Of a stretch of 64,000 bases of DNA, positions 35,466 to 44,252 are shown in pieces. Position 1 is the stretch's first letter. Each line of letters starts with the position of its first letter. The DNA is from Shimia sp. R10_1 (GTDB lineage: Bacteria; Pseudomonadota; Alphaproteobacteria; Rhodobacterales; Rhodobacteraceae). The DNA lies in assembly GCF_017744095.1 (NCBI RefSeq), contig NZ_JAGHQX010000008.1, forward strand, positions 124,001 to 188,000, written 5' to 3'. Below the pieces are notes generated by a model that saw only the letters and a program-made list of their open reading frames with translations, was not told the DNA's origin and searched no databases. The translations under genes were made by a program, and so were the position numbers.

Positions 35466-36740
35466 ATGCTGGTGACGCGTAACTCAGAGCGACAGAAAAC
35501 CGTTTCGGCAGGGGCGGCGGCGTCTGCGCAGGCTGTCCGTGCTGTGCACCGTGCGGATGACACCAGCCGATTGCCAGATCAGGCGGTGTATCTGGACAGC
35601 CCTGTGCTGTCTGCGGTGAGCCAGATCCGCCCGTTTTTTGCAAGCGGTGCGTTTGGGGTGGCGTCGACGCCTTTGCTGCTGCGCCAGAAGCCGATGAGCC
35701 AGATACAGCGTGCATTGGGCCGGTTGCCCCGAGAGCTGGACATTCGCTGGATCAAGGGGCGGGCGGCGGCGCTGCCTGTCGCCACAAATGGCGTGGTGTT
35801 TTACCCCTTCAATGCACGGTCAAACCTGCAAACGGTGACAAAACGGGATGTGCGCCACGTGCTGACGCTGCATGGGGAAAGCAACAAGGGTGCCTCCATG
35901 CGCCCGGCGGCGCGGATTTATGACTATGTGTCCATCGCAGGGCCACTGGCGCGCGATCGCTATCTGAAGGCGGGGATTTTCACCGCCGATGATGTGGACA
36001 GGGGCCGGTTGGTGATGATGGGGGACACATTTGTGCAAACCCTGCCAGAGATCCGCGCAGCCCGTGCCACAGATGCGGATCCGGCGATTTTCTATGCGCC
36101 CACCTGGGAAGGGTTTGGCGGGCAGGCGGACAATCACAGCTCCATTGAGGCGCAACGTGGGTTTGACGCGGTGGTGCAGGCGGCACAGGCGCTGCGCCTG
36201 GAGCGGGTTGTGATCAAACCGCATCCCTATCTGGGGCTTTTGCGGCCCGCGATCATCGGGCGCTTCATGGCGGGGGTGCGCCTGCTGAGGCAGGCCGGAT
36301 TGCAGGTTTCGGTGATGCTGCAGGAGGCCAGCCCGCCATTGCGACTGGCCTGCGCGCTTCAGCGTGGGCAGCGGCTGACTTTGGCATGCAAGAGCTCGGT
36401 GTCCGTGCCCGTGCCGGTGGCGCTGGGCATTTGTGATGTCTCTGGCATGGAGGCGATTTTTCTGAAGCACCGCATCCGGCATCTGGTGATGGCGCGCGAA
36501 GAGACGGTGCCGCATGAGATTGCCCGGCTTTATCTGCGCAAGGCGCTGTTGCCGGGGGGCGATGTCGGGCGCGTGATGGCCCGGTATCTGGCGGACGCCG
36601 CAGAGGTGGATGCCGCCCATCGGGCCCATGTTTTTGGCTGGAGCGCGTCAGAATTGGCAGAGGGATCAGCCGCCGCTGCGCGTGGTTGGCTGGTGAACTA
36701 TGTGCGCCAGGATCCGTTCTGGCGCGGACAGATGGGCTGA
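35466..36740 (+). CDS. CDP-glycerol/ribitol-type polyol-phosphate transferase
   Basis: A 424-residue protein resembling teichoic-acid-type glycerophospho/ribitolphospho transferases (TagB/TagF family). Family landmarks are LHGESNKGASM, YAPTWEGFGG near residue 209, VVIKPHPYLG near 248 and CDVSGMEAIFLKHRI near 323, corresponding to the His and Asp/Ser motifs that bind the CDP-polyol. The N-terminal 50 residues are variable. It should use the CDP-polyol made by the two upstream gene products to build or prime a polyol-phosphate polymer, probably at the cytoplasmic face. Gene spacing indicates one operon. Confidence 0.78.
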   Translation: MLVTRNSERQKTVSAGAAASAQAVRAVHRADDTSRLPDQAVYLDSPVLSAVSQIRPFFASGAFGVASTPLLLRQKPMSQIQRALGRLPRELDIRWIKGRAAALPVATNGVVFYPFNARSNLQTVTKRDVRHVLTLHGESNKGASMRPAARIYDYVSIAGPLARDRYLKAGIFTADDVDRGRLVMMGDTFVQTLPEIRAARATDADPAIFYAPTWEGFGGQADNHSSIEAQRGFDAVVQAAQALRLERVVIKPHPYLGLLRPAIIGRFMAGVRLLRQAGLQVSVMLQEASPPLRLACALQRGQRLTLACKSSVSVPVPVALGICDVSGMEAIFLKHRIRHLVMAREETVPHEIARLYLRKALLPGGDVGRVMARYLADAAEVDAAHRAHVFGWSASELAEGSAAAARGWLVNYVRQDPFWRGQMG

Positions 36741-36868
36741 CGTGATGGCCAGTGACAAGCGCGCTGCGGAGCTGCTGACAATTCGTAAACCCTTGCGGGC
36801 TAGACTGGGGGATGATCACGGGGGCCTTGAGGCGGGCACCGCTGCCACAGGGGGCAGAAAGGGACAGA

Positions 36869-38059
36869 ATGGCTGAGATCAAAGTGCTGAAACCTGTGCC
36901 GGTGTCTGAGGGCCCGCTGGGCGTTGTGCGGGCGGGGCCGAAGGCTGTGCCGCGGGGCCGCCGCCGCTGGGGGCTCATGTTGTCTTTTCTGGCGCTGTTT
37001 GTTTTGCCCGTTGCCCTGGCTGGGAGCTATTTCGGTTTTGTTGCGACAGATCGTTACGCGGCCAGTGCGAGCTTTGTGATCCGATCCCTGGATGGGGGCG
37101 GCACACCTGATCTGATGGCGTCTGTCACCGGGTTTCCGGCGAGTGGTGCCAACAATTCTGACAGCTACGTGGTGCGCAACTATCTGGAAAGCCCGGATCT
37201 TCTGCGGGAAATTGATGAGGAGCTGAACCTGCGGGGGCATTATTCGCAGGACCATATTGACCTGATTGCCCGCCTTGGGGTGGAGAGCAGTTTTGAGGAT
37301 ATGGTGGACTATTGGCAGTGGCGCATCAGCACGAGTTTTGACAGCACCACCGGCATCGTGAGCTTTGAGGTGCAGGCCTTTGATCCGGGCACAGCGGTGC
37401 GCGTGGCGCGCAGTGCTTTGGCGGCGGCCGATCGTTTGGTGAATGAGCTGTCTGAAGCTGCGCGCCGGGATTCGGTGCAGTTTGCCGCCGATGAGGTGGC
37501 CCGCGCCGAAGAGCGGCTGCGCGCCGTCAGCTTGCAGCTGGTCGCCTTTCGCACCGAAAGCGGCACGGTTGACCCGATGGCCAATGCACAGCTGGACGCG
37601 GAGCTTTTGTCCTCGTTGGAAACGAAATTGGTCAAAGTGCAATCTCAAATTGATGAGGTGGCCGGATCGGTGGGGGAAAATTCGCCCATTCTGAAACAGC
37701 TCAACCGGCAAGCCAGAGCCTATCGCCAGCAGATTGCCGAGCGGCGCAATCTGATTGGGGCCGCGGGGCAGGCCGCCAATGCCAAAACCGCTGAGACGCT
37801 GGCGGGCTATGAGGCGTTGCAGATTGAAAAGCAATTTGCTGAGCAGACCTATGCCTCTGCCATGACATCGCTTGAGGCGGCGCGGCTGGATGCGGATCGC
37901 CAGCAGCGTTACCTTGGCGTGTTCACCCGCCCCTTTGCACCAAGTGAGCCGGCCTATCCGCTGCGCTTGCGGGACTTTTTGCTGATTGCTGCTGCGGCCT
38001 TTGCGTTTTGGGCGATTGCCGCCCTCGTCGGCTATGCCGTGCGCGATCACATGCGGTGA
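36869..38059 (+). CDS. Capsule export inner-membrane protein, KpsE/BexC/Wzz type
   Basis: A 396-residue polysaccharide co-polymerase/export adaptor. One membrane helix near the N-terminus (LSFLALFVLPVALAGSYFG, about residues 36-54), a large periplasmic coiled-coil region (QFAADEVARAEERLRAV onward) and a C-terminal helix (FLLIAAAAFAFWAIAALVG). PFAPSEPAYPLRLRD before the last helix is a hallmark of KpsE/BexC. It links the KpsM/KpsT exporter to the outer-membrane channel (KpsD/BexD), absent from the window. AAAGGGAC precedes the ATG at 36869. The KpsM gene starts 9 bases later. Confidence 0.9.
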   Translation: MAEIKVLKPVPVSEGPLGVVRAGPKAVPRGRRRWGLMLSFLALFVLPVALAGSYFGFVATDRYAASASFVIRSLDGGGTPDLMASVTGFPASGANNSDSYVVRNYLESPDLLREIDEELNLRGHYSQDHIDLIARLGVESSFEDMVDYWQWRISTSFDSTTGIVSFEVQAFDPGTAVRVARSALAAADRLVNELSEAARRDSVQFAADEVARAEERLRAVSLQLVAFRTESGTVDPMANAQLDAELLSSLETKLVKVQSQIDEVAGSVGENSPILKQLNRQARAYRQQIAERRNLIGAAGQAANAKTAETLAGYEALQIEKQFAEQTYASAMTSLEAARLDADRQQRYLGVFTRPFAPSEPAYPLRLRDFLLIAAAAFAFWAIAALVGYAVRDHMR

Positions 38060-38068
38060 GGGCAGGCA

Positions 38069-38836
38069 ATGCTGCAGGCGATCTGGCTGCAAATGCGGGT
38101 GGTGGCGTCGCTGACGCTGCGGGAAACGCGCATGACGTTTGGCACGTCGCACGTGGGGTATCTGTGGGCGATTGCGCAGCCGGTGATTTCGGTCGGTTTT
38201 ATGGTCGGGCTGTTTTACCTGATCGGGCGGCAGGCCCCGTTTGGGGCGTCGCTGGCGCTGTTTTTTGCCACCGCTGTGTTGACACTGGACCTGTATAACA
38301 AGCTTTCTGTGTCGCTGATGCGGGCGTTTACCACCAACAAATCGCTGTTGAGCTACCCGATGATCAAAGAGCCGGACACGCTGTTTGCGCGGCTCACGCT
38401 GATTGCGCTGACCTTTCTGGTGATCAATGCGCTGGTCTATGGCGGGCTGATGGCGATGGGCTGGGCGGAGCTGCCAGCGCATCCTGAAAGACTGATCTAT
38501 GCCTTTGGCACTACGTGCTTTTTAGGTTTTGGCGTGGGCGCGATCAATGCGCTGCTGTATCAGCGCACCCAGGCGTGGCAGCACGTCGAAAAGCTGATCG
38601 CGCGGCCCTTGTTCTTTCTGTCGGGGGTGTTCTACATTCCGTCAACCCTGCCGCCGGAGGCGGTGGCGGTGCTGAAATGGAACCCGCTGTTGCACATTGT
38701 GGAATGGACGCGGGAGGGGTTTTACACCAATTATCGCAGTGATGTGCTCAACATCGCCTATCCGCTGTCGCTGGCCGCCACTCTGGTGATCATCGCGTTG
38801 TTTGCAGAGCGGATCACCCGCAAACAAAGGGCGTGA
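38069..38836 (+). CDS. Capsule polysaccharide ABC exporter permease, KpsM/BexB type
   Basis: A 255-residue membrane protein of the ABC-2 family with about six helices. TFGTSHVGYLWAIAQPV in the N-terminus and FYIPSTLPPEAVAVL with NPLLHIVEWTREGFY near the end are typical of capsule and O-antigen permeases. It pairs with the ATPase gene three bases downstream, exporting a complete, lipid-anchored polymer through the inner membrane. Confidence 0.93.
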   Translation: MLQAIWLQMRVVASLTLRETRMTFGTSHVGYLWAIAQPVISVGFMVGLFYLIGRQAPFGASLALFFATAVLTLDLYNKLSVSLMRAFTTNKSLLSYPMIKEPDTLFARLTLIALTFLVINALVYGGLMAMGWAELPAHPERLIYAFGTTCFLGFGVGAINALLYQRTQAWQHVEKLIARPLFFLSGVFYIPSTLPPEAVAVLKWNPLLHIVEWTREGFYTNYRSDVLNIAYPLSLAATLVIIALFAERITRKQRA

Positions 38837-38839
38837 GCG

Positions 38840-39490
38840 ATGATCGCCTTTGAGCATGTGAGCAAGGATTATCACGTCAAAGGGGTGCACAAACGCATTC
38901 TGGAGGACGCCAGTTATCAGTTTGCCGAGGGCAAAAATATCGCGCTGATGGGTCACAACGGCGTAGGCAAATCCACCATGATGCGGATGATTGCCGGGAT
39001 TGAGCCGCCCACATCCGGCACGGTGCGTTGCAGCGAAAAGGTCAGCTGGCCTATGGGGTTTTCCAAAGGCTTCAACGGCTTGATGACCGGCGTGGAGAAT
39101 GTGCGATTTGTCGCGCGGGTCTATGGCTGTGATACAGAGCAGGTGCTGGCAGAGGTGCAGGAGTTTGCCGAACTCGGGCCCTCGCTGGATCTGCCCATTG
39201 AGACCTATTCCAGTGGGATGAAGGCGCGCCTTGCCTTTGGGCTTTCATTGGCGATCCGCTTTGACTGCTATCTGGTGGATGAAATCACTGCTGTGGGCGA
39301 CCAGCGGTTTCGCAAGAAAAGCGAGCAGGCGCTGCGCGCGCGGATCACAGACTCGCGGGTGGTGATGATTTCCCATTCCGAACGCACGATCCGTGAGTTT
39401 TGTGATGAGGGTGTGCTCGCTTATGGCGGCAAGCTTTATCATTATGATGATCTGAACACATTGATCGCGGACTATAAGCGCTTCTGCTAA
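38840..39490 (+). CDS. Capsule polysaccharide ABC exporter ATPase, KpsT/BexA type
   Basis: A 216-residue ATPase. Walker A GHNGVGKST (near residue 36), signature YSSGMKARLAFGLSLA and Walker B CYLVDEITAVGD with RFRKKSEQALRAR are the exact style of KpsT/BexA. It is short, without the carbohydrate-binding C-terminal domain of O-antigen Wzt proteins. It is the last gene of the locus. kpsC, kpsS and kpsD homologues are not in the window. Confidence 0.94.
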   Translation: MIAFEHVSKDYHVKGVHKRILEDASYQFAEGKNIALMGHNGVGKSTMMRMIAGIEPPTSGTVRCSEKVSWPMGFSKGFNGLMTGVENVRFVARVYGCDTEQVLAEVQEFAELGPSLDLPIETYSSGMKARLAFGLSLAIRFDCYLVDEITAVGDQRFRKKSEQALRARITDSRVVMISHSERTIREFCDEGVLAYGGKLYHYDDLNTLIADYKRFC

Positions 39491-39491
39491 A

Positions 39492-39637
39492 CGAAAGAAA
39501 ATACGAGATTTGGCCTGGCAACATATGCGTTGTGGGCGGTTTTGGTTTCGTTTTGGTGCGAAAAACGCGCCGTTTTCGCGTTGGCGGGCGAAACCTCCTT
39601 GGCGTTTCTTTCGGTTTGAATTAGGACTCGAAAGAAA
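39492..39637. promoter_or_regulatory. Array of CGAAA/TTTCG half-sites upstream of the DeoR gene
   Basis: CGAAAGAAA at 39492-39500, TTTCG-8-CGAAA at 39546-39563, TTTTCG near 39572 with CGAAA near 39588, and a perfect 9-base inverted repeat TTTCTTTCG (39605-39613) / CGAAAGAAA (39629-39637) just before the deoR-type gene. DeoR-family repressors commonly bind TTTCG-type repeats, so autoregulation is likely. Confidence 0.6.
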
Positions 39638-39650
39638 TGGAGGGGAGATG

Positions 39651-40424
39651 ATGAAGGCACGTGCCAAGACCCGCGCCCGTCAGGAAGAGATCCTGAAGCT
39701 GCTCAAACAGGCCGGGCGCGCCATGGTTGAGGAGCTGGCGGAGCGGCTCGACACCACGCCGCAAACCATCCGAAAAGACCTGACCATGCTGGCTGAGGAC
39801 AACCAGATCATCCGCTTTCACGGTGGGGCGACGCTGGCGGCGGGCACGGAATATGCGGGCTTTGATGTGCGCAAGGAAATCATGCGCGATGAGAAGGATG
39901 CAATCGGGGCCACCATCGCCGCTCAAATCCCAAACCATGCCAGTGTGATCCTCAACGGGGGCACCACCACCATGGCTGTGGCCCGCCATCTGAGCCACCA
40001 TGTCGGGCTGAGCGTGGTTGTGGATTCTGTGCATATTGCCAATATTTTAAGAGAGTTTCCCGGCGTTCAGGTGATGATCCCGGCCGGTGTTGTGCGGGGC
40101 GCGGATGGCGCCATTCTTGGGGCCGCAGCGGTTGATTTCATCCGCAAATTTCGCGCCGACATTGCCGTTGTCGGAGCTGCGGCCATGGGGCGGGACGGAG
40201 ATCTTGTGGACTATGATCTGGAGGAAAGCGCGGTCAGCGCCGCGATTATTTCCAGTGCGCGCAACGTGATCCTGGCGCTGGACAGCTCCAAGTTTGGAAG
40301 CTTCGCACCGGTGTCTTTTGGCACGCTGGCGGATGTGAATTCGCTGGTGACCGATGCGCAGTTTGATCCGGAGATGGGAGCACTCGCTGCGGCTCATGGT
40401 GTAGGCTTTGTGGTGGCGGTGTGA
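39651..40424 (+). CDS. DeoR-family transcriptional repressor of the adjacent sugar locus
   Basis: A 257-residue regulator. The N-terminal helix-turn-helix (RQEEILKLLKQAG, MVEELAERLDTTPQTIRKDL, IIRFHGGA) is typical DeoR; the C-terminal sugar-phosphate-sensing domain shows ILNGGTTTMAVARHL, VVVDSVHIANIL and VILALDSSKFGSFA. It probably senses a phosphorylated intermediate of the pathway encoded downstream. In E. coli the sulfoquinovose genes are also under a DeoR-family protein (CsqR/YihW), which fits. ATG at 39651 has GGAGG seven bases upstream; the preceding ATG is too close. Confidence 0.92.
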   Translation: MKARAKTRARQEEILKLLKQAGRAMVEELAERLDTTPQTIRKDLTMLAEDNQIIRFHGGATLAAGTEYAGFDVRKEIMRDEKDAIGATIAAQIPNHASVILNGGTTTMAVARHLSHHVGLSVVVDSVHIANILREFPGVQVMIPAGVVRGADGAILGAAAVDFIRKFRADIAVVGAAAMGRDGDLVDYDLEESAVSAAIISSARNVILALDSSKFGSFAPVSFGTLADVNSLVTDAQFDPEMGALAAAHGVGFVVAV

Positions 40425-40446
40425 GTCAAATGGGTTGACGTGTAGC

Positions 40447-40504
40447 TTCGTTTTGTGACCTAATCGAAAAAAACGAAATTACTTTCGATAGAAAAGTGGT
40501 TTCG
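40447..40504. promoter_or_regulatory. Operator-like CGAAA/TTTCG array before the TRAP transporter genes
   Basis: Within 58 bases are TTCGTTTT, TCGAAAA, ACGAAA, CTTTCG and TTTCG, the same half-sites as before the DeoR gene. They cover the probable promoter of the dctQ-type gene, which starts at 40534 after GGGAGGA. Confidence 0.55.
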
Positions 40505-40533
40505 GCGCGATATTTTTGGGAGGATATATCGCA

Positions 40534-41121
40534 ATGATGTTGGTCTTGCGGCCTTTGGCGTGGGTGAATACCCACATTTTGCGCCTGTGCAGGCGGTTGG
40601 GTGCCTTGGCGCTGGCGCTGATGGTCATCGTGATTCTGACACAGGTTTTCTGCCGTTATGTGCTGAACAACGCCTTGGCCTGGCCGGATGAGGCGGCGCG
40701 ATTCCTGATGTTGTGGCTGGTTGGGCTGATGGCGCCTTCGGCGATGCGCTGGGGCGGGTTTGTGGCGATTGATACGCTGCCCAATATGCTGTCGCGGGTG
40801 CCGGGGCTGGTGCTCAATCTGGTGCTTTTGTGTTTCTCATTTGCGGTGCTGATGATCGCGGTTCAGCACGGGCAGGCGCATACATTTGGGTTTGGTGGCA
40901 ACTTTGACAGCTCCTCGCTGCGTGTGCCGCTGGAGTGGATTGGCGGCGAGGGTTTCAAGATCAAGCTGCGCTATATGTATGGCTCGTTGCTGTTTTGCGC
41001 GGTGATGCTGAGCGTGATCACGGTTGAGCTGATCCTGCGCACGATTATGGCGCTGATCAGCCCGGAGACTGAGCTTCCTGACACCGATGAATTTGCAATG
41101 GCCATGGGGGCGGCGGACTGA
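40534..41121 (+). CDS. TRAP transporter small permease (DctQ type)
   Basis: A 195-residue membrane protein with four predicted helices. ILTQVFCRYVLNNALAWPDEAARF is present in pieces and is the DctQ signature (F-x-R-Y-x3-N ... W-x-E/D-E). Unlike many DctQ proteins there is an extended periplasmic loop (about residues 105-140). The ATG at 40534 is chosen; the longer TTG-start frame places the Shine-Dalgarno sequence inside the gene. It is coupled to the large subunit by TGATG overlap. Confidence 0.9.
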   Translation: MMLVLRPLAWVNTHILRLCRRLGALALALMVIVILTQVFCRYVLNNALAWPDEAARFLMLWLVGLMAPSAMRWGGFVAIDTLPNMLSRVPGLVLNLVLLCFSFAVLMIAVQHGQAHTFGFGGNFDSSSLRVPLEWIGGEGFKIKLRYMYGSLLFCAVMLSVITVELILRTIMALISPETELPDTDEFAMAMGAAD

Positions 41122-42617
41122 TGCTGGCGTTTTTTCTACCGCTTTTCCTGATCTTTCTGATGATCGGCCTGCCGGTGTTTTTTGCACTGCTGCTGTCGCC
41201 GGGTCTGCTGCTCTGGCTCAATGGGCAGGAGCGTGACATCGCGCTGCTCTATCGCAATGTTTACAATGGGATGGACAGTTTTCCGTTGATGGCGTTGCCG
41301 TTTTTCGTGCTCGCAGGTGAGTTGATGAACCGGGGCGGGATCACCACGCGGCTGGTGGAGTTTTCCCAAGCCTTGATGGGGCATCTGCGCGGGGGGCTGG
41401 CGCATGTGAACATCCTGTCCTCGATCCTATTCGCGGGCCTGTCGGGATCGGCTGTGGCGGACACGTCGGCGCTGGGGTCCACGCTCATACCAGCGATGGA
41501 AAAGAACGGCTATTCGCGCAAATTTGCGGCGGCGATCACCGCGGCAAGTTCGGTGATCGGGCCGATCATTCCGCCCTCGGGTATCATGATCATCTACGCC
41601 TATGTGATGGGCGAGAGCGTGGCCGCGCTGTTCCTTGCGGGGATCGTGCCGGGCGTGCTGGTGGGCGTCGGCCTGATGGTGATGGTGCGCCTGATGGCGG
41701 ATAAATATGATCTGCCCAAGGCGGAGCGGATCGTGACCGCCGGGCAGACCATCAGCAAGACCGAAGCGGCATTCAGCTTTGTGCTGCTACGGATCAATTT
41801 TGCCGGTGTGCTGTTTGGGATTTATGCGGCGATCAGCGCCGTTCTGGCGGCCTCCGGTACGGTGATCGCGGTAAACGGCTGGCTGGTGTTCCTTGTCTTT
41901 CTGCCGATTGCCCATGTGATCCTGCTGCGCATTCGCAGGACGGTGAGCGCGGATTTCCGTATCATCTGCAAAAAGGCGGTGGTGCCGCTGCAAACGCCGA
42001 TCATCATTCTGGGCGGCATTCTGGTGGGTGTTTTCACCCCGACCGAGGCCTCCGCTGTCGCCGTGGGCTATGCGCTGGTTGTCGGGCTGTTCATTCTGCG
42101 TCTGCTGAAGGTGCGCGACCTGCCGGGCATTCTGATGCGCGCGGGGCTGGCAAGCGCGACCGTGCTGCTTTTGGTGGGGGCGGCGGTGGCTTTTAAGACT
42201 GTGGTGTCCCTGAGCCATGCGCCGGAGACCATGGCGGGCTTTATCCTTGGCCTGTCAGAAAATCCGCTGGTGCTGCTGTTCCTGATCAACGTGCTGCTGT
42301 TTGCGGTGGGCATGTTTCTGGATGCGGGTCCGGCGATCATCATTCTGGGGCCAATCTTAGGGCCGATCTTTGTCGATCTGGGTGTGCATCCGGTGCATTT
42401 CGCAATCATCATGAGCGTCAACCTGACCGTTGGTCTGGCGACGCCGCCGATGGGGCTCGTGCTGTTTGTGGCCAGTTCGGTTTCCGGGGAACGGGTGGAG
42501 ACAATCGCCAAGGCGATCCTGCCGTTTCTCGCTGTGGAGGTCTTTGTGATCTTCCTCATCACCTATGTGCCTGCCATTTCCATGACAATACCAAGACTAA
42601 CGGGATTTGTGCAGTGA
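41121..42617 (+). CDS. TRAP transporter large permease (DctM type)
   Basis: A 498-residue permease with a dozen hydrophobic segments; somewhat longer than the usual 425-440 residues because of extra helices in the middle (about residues 215-275). MIGLPVFFALLLSPGLL, FAGLSGSAVADTSALGS, VIGPIIPPSGIMIIYA and FTPTEASAVAVGYAL are classical DctM motifs. It couples Na+ flow to uptake of an organic acid-like or sulfonated solute delivered by the DctP protein. Confidence 0.95.
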   Translation: MLAFFLPLFLIFLMIGLPVFFALLLSPGLLLWLNGQERDIALLYRNVYNGMDSFPLMALPFFVLAGELMNRGGITTRLVEFSQALMGHLRGGLAHVNILSSILFAGLSGSAVADTSALGSTLIPAMEKNGYSRKFAAAITAASSVIGPIIPPSGIMIIYAYVMGESVAALFLAGIVPGVLVGVGLMVMVRLMADKYDLPKAERIVTAGQTISKTEAAFSFVLLRINFAGVLFGIYAAISAVLAASGTVIAVNGWLVFLVFLPIAHVILLRIRRTVSADFRIICKKAVVPLQTPIIILGGILVGVFTPTEASAVAVGYALVVGLFILRLLKVRDLPGILMRAGLASATVLLLVGAAVAFKTVVSLSHAPETMAGFILGLSENPLVLLFLINVLLFAVGMFLDAGPAIIILGPILGPIFVDLGVHPVHFAIIMSVNLTVGLATPPMGLVLFVASSVSGERVETIAKAILPFLAVEVFVIFLITYVPAISMTIPRLTGFVQ

Positions 42618-42652
42618 CATCAATCGCTTGAACGACATCAGGGAGGATAGAC

Positions 42653-43711
42653 ATGTTCAGCAAAACCTTTAAAGCAGTGGCGACAGCCGCGCTGGTCGCG
42701 AGCAGCGCAATCGCCGCGCAGGCGGCGGATTACACCATTCGCGCGACCGCCAACTCCAATGAAAACGACGAGGATTATGACGGCCTCGTGGTCTTCAAAA
42801 ACTTCGTGGAAAGCGCGTCCAACGGGGCCATCGAGGTTGAGTTGTTCATCGGCACGCAGCTCTGCTCCAAAGGGGCGGAATGCCTTCAGGGTGTGGCTGA
42901 CGGCACGATTGACGTCTACATCTCCACCTCTGGCGGCGCGTCGGGCATCTTCCCCTATGTGCAGGTGCTGGACCTGCCGTATCTGATGGCCAATGACCGC
43001 ATTGCAGAGACCGTGCTGGCGGGGGATTTCACCCGCAAAATGCGCGAGATGGCGCTGGCGGATTCCGGTGACAGCATTCGTCTGATGACCATCGGCAACA
43101 CCGGCGGCTGGCGCAACTTTGCCAACACCAAACGCCGCGTGGCGTCGCCATCTGATATGGAAGGCCTGAAGATCCGCACCGTGGTGGCCGACCTGCCGCA
43201 GGAGCTGGTGCGGGCGCTGGGTGCTTCCCCAACTCCGATCCCATGGCCTGAGCTGTTTACCTCTTTTCAGACTGGTGTGGTGGAAGGCTCCAAAAACGGC
43301 ATCACCGACATCATGGGCATGAAATTCCCGGATGCAGGTCTGCAATATGTGACGCTCGATGGGCACGCCTACATGGGTGCGCTGTGGTGGATGAACAACC
43401 AGAAGTTCCTTGGCATGCCTGAAGACATGCGCCGCGTGGTTGTGGATGGCTTCTCCGCGCTGCAGCAGGCCACTTTTGCCTCACCAAAGCGTAAGTCGAT
43501 CAAAGCTTATGAGGATTTTGTCGCCGGTGGCGGGGATCTCTATGTGCCGACACCTGCGGAAAAAGCAGCGTTCAAAGAGGCTGCTGCGCCGGTTTATGAC
43601 TGGTTCAAAGGCAACGTGAAAGGTGGCGAAGAGATCTTTGACGCGCTGACAGCTGCGGTGGCCGACGCAGAGGCGGATATCGAAGCGGGTATGGCGTCTG
43701 ACCTGAACTAA
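42653..43711 (+). CDS. TRAP transporter substrate-binding protein (DctP type)
   Basis: A 352-residue periplasmic protein with signal peptide (cleavage after AIAAQA, near residue 24) and DctP signatures GVADGTIDVYISTSGG, FANTKRRVASPSDMEGLKIRT and TSFQTGVVEGSKNGITD. The last contains the usual Q-x-G-V-V-E-G; the conserved arginine that grips a carboxylate (or here perhaps a sulfonate) is within GLKIRT. Its position in the locus makes a sulfosugar or its glycoside the likely ligand, an inference. Confidence 0.93.
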   Translation: MFSKTFKAVATAALVASSAIAAQAADYTIRATANSNENDEDYDGLVVFKNFVESASNGAIEVELFIGTQLCSKGAECLQGVADGTIDVYISTSGGASGIFPYVQVLDLPYLMANDRIAETVLAGDFTRKMREMALADSGDSIRLMTIGNTGGWRNFANTKRRVASPSDMEGLKIRTVVADLPQELVRALGASPTPIPWPELFTSFQTGVVEGSKNGITDIMGMKFPDAGLQYVTLDGHAYMGALWWMNNQKFLGMPEDMRRVVVDGFSALQQATFASPKRKSIKAYEDFVAGGGDLYVPTPAEKAAFKEAAAPVYDWFKGNVKGGEEIFDALTAAVADAEADIEAGMASDLN

Positions 43712-43778
43712 GACGTTGATATAGCGAAAGATTGGTGTCGGGCTGGCGATGTATGCGCATGGCCCGTCACCTCCAAAA

Positions 43779-44252
43779 TCACCGGAATGGATAGAGCCAT
43801 GTCCGGTAGTCATCCACCAGAATATGGGCTTTTTGAATTTGCTCGTCCGTCATCTTTTTCACCACTTCCTCAAGGGAAATGGCCGCATCAGGATCGCCTC
43901 CGATCGCGGAAAGTGTGTACCACATGTAGGCGCGCACGAGATCGGGCGCGGGCATGCCCCGGCCGACTTCGTAGTACCAGCCGATGCCGCTCTGAGCGCC
44001 GGCGTGGCCCTTGAGCGAGGCGCGCAGGTACCACTCAAAAGCACGGACGTCATCACGCTCCACCCCCAGCCCAAGCGCGTACATCACGCCAATCAATTCT
44101 TCGGCTTCCGCATTGCCGCTGTTGGCAGCGGGCAGAAGCTCCTGCATCGCTTTGGTGTACTCTTTGGCATCCATGTAATCCCGGCCGGTCTCGATCTCGG
44201 CCAAAACGGGTGTGGTGCTGGCCAAAAGTGCAGCAAAAACAAAGCGTTTCAT
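43779..44252 (-). CDS. Exported Sel1-like repeat protein
   Basis: A 157-residue protein with a signal peptide (MKRFVFAALLASTTPVLA) and tetratricopeptide/Sel1-like repeats (AEELIGVMYALGLGVERDD, AFEWYLRASLKGHAGAQS, VRAYMWYTLSAIGGDPDA). Such repeats usually mediate protein-protein contacts. It is on the opposite strand inside the catabolic locus, convergent with the dctP gene and divergent from the cytochrome gene, whose 5' end it appears to overlap. GAGGGAG precedes the start. Confidence 0.85.
   Translation of the reverse strand: MKRFVFAALLASTTPVLAEIETGRDYMDAKEYTKAMQELLPAANSGNAEAEELIGVMYALGLGVERDDVRAFEWYLRASLKGHAGAQSGIGWYYEVGRGMPAPDLVRAYMWYTLSAIGGDPDAAISLEEVVKKMTDEQIQKAHILVDDYRTWLYPFR

Noticed and set aside
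36800-38482. A 560-codon minus-strand frame across kpsE and kpsM
   Set aside because: Antisense shadow of two recognised capsule genes; no motif and implausible composition.
43749-44240. N-terminal extension of the cytochrome peroxidase to an ATG at 43749
   Set aside because: It would place 160 residues before the signal peptide and runs antisense through the Sel1-like gene; the signal peptide must be at the N-terminus.
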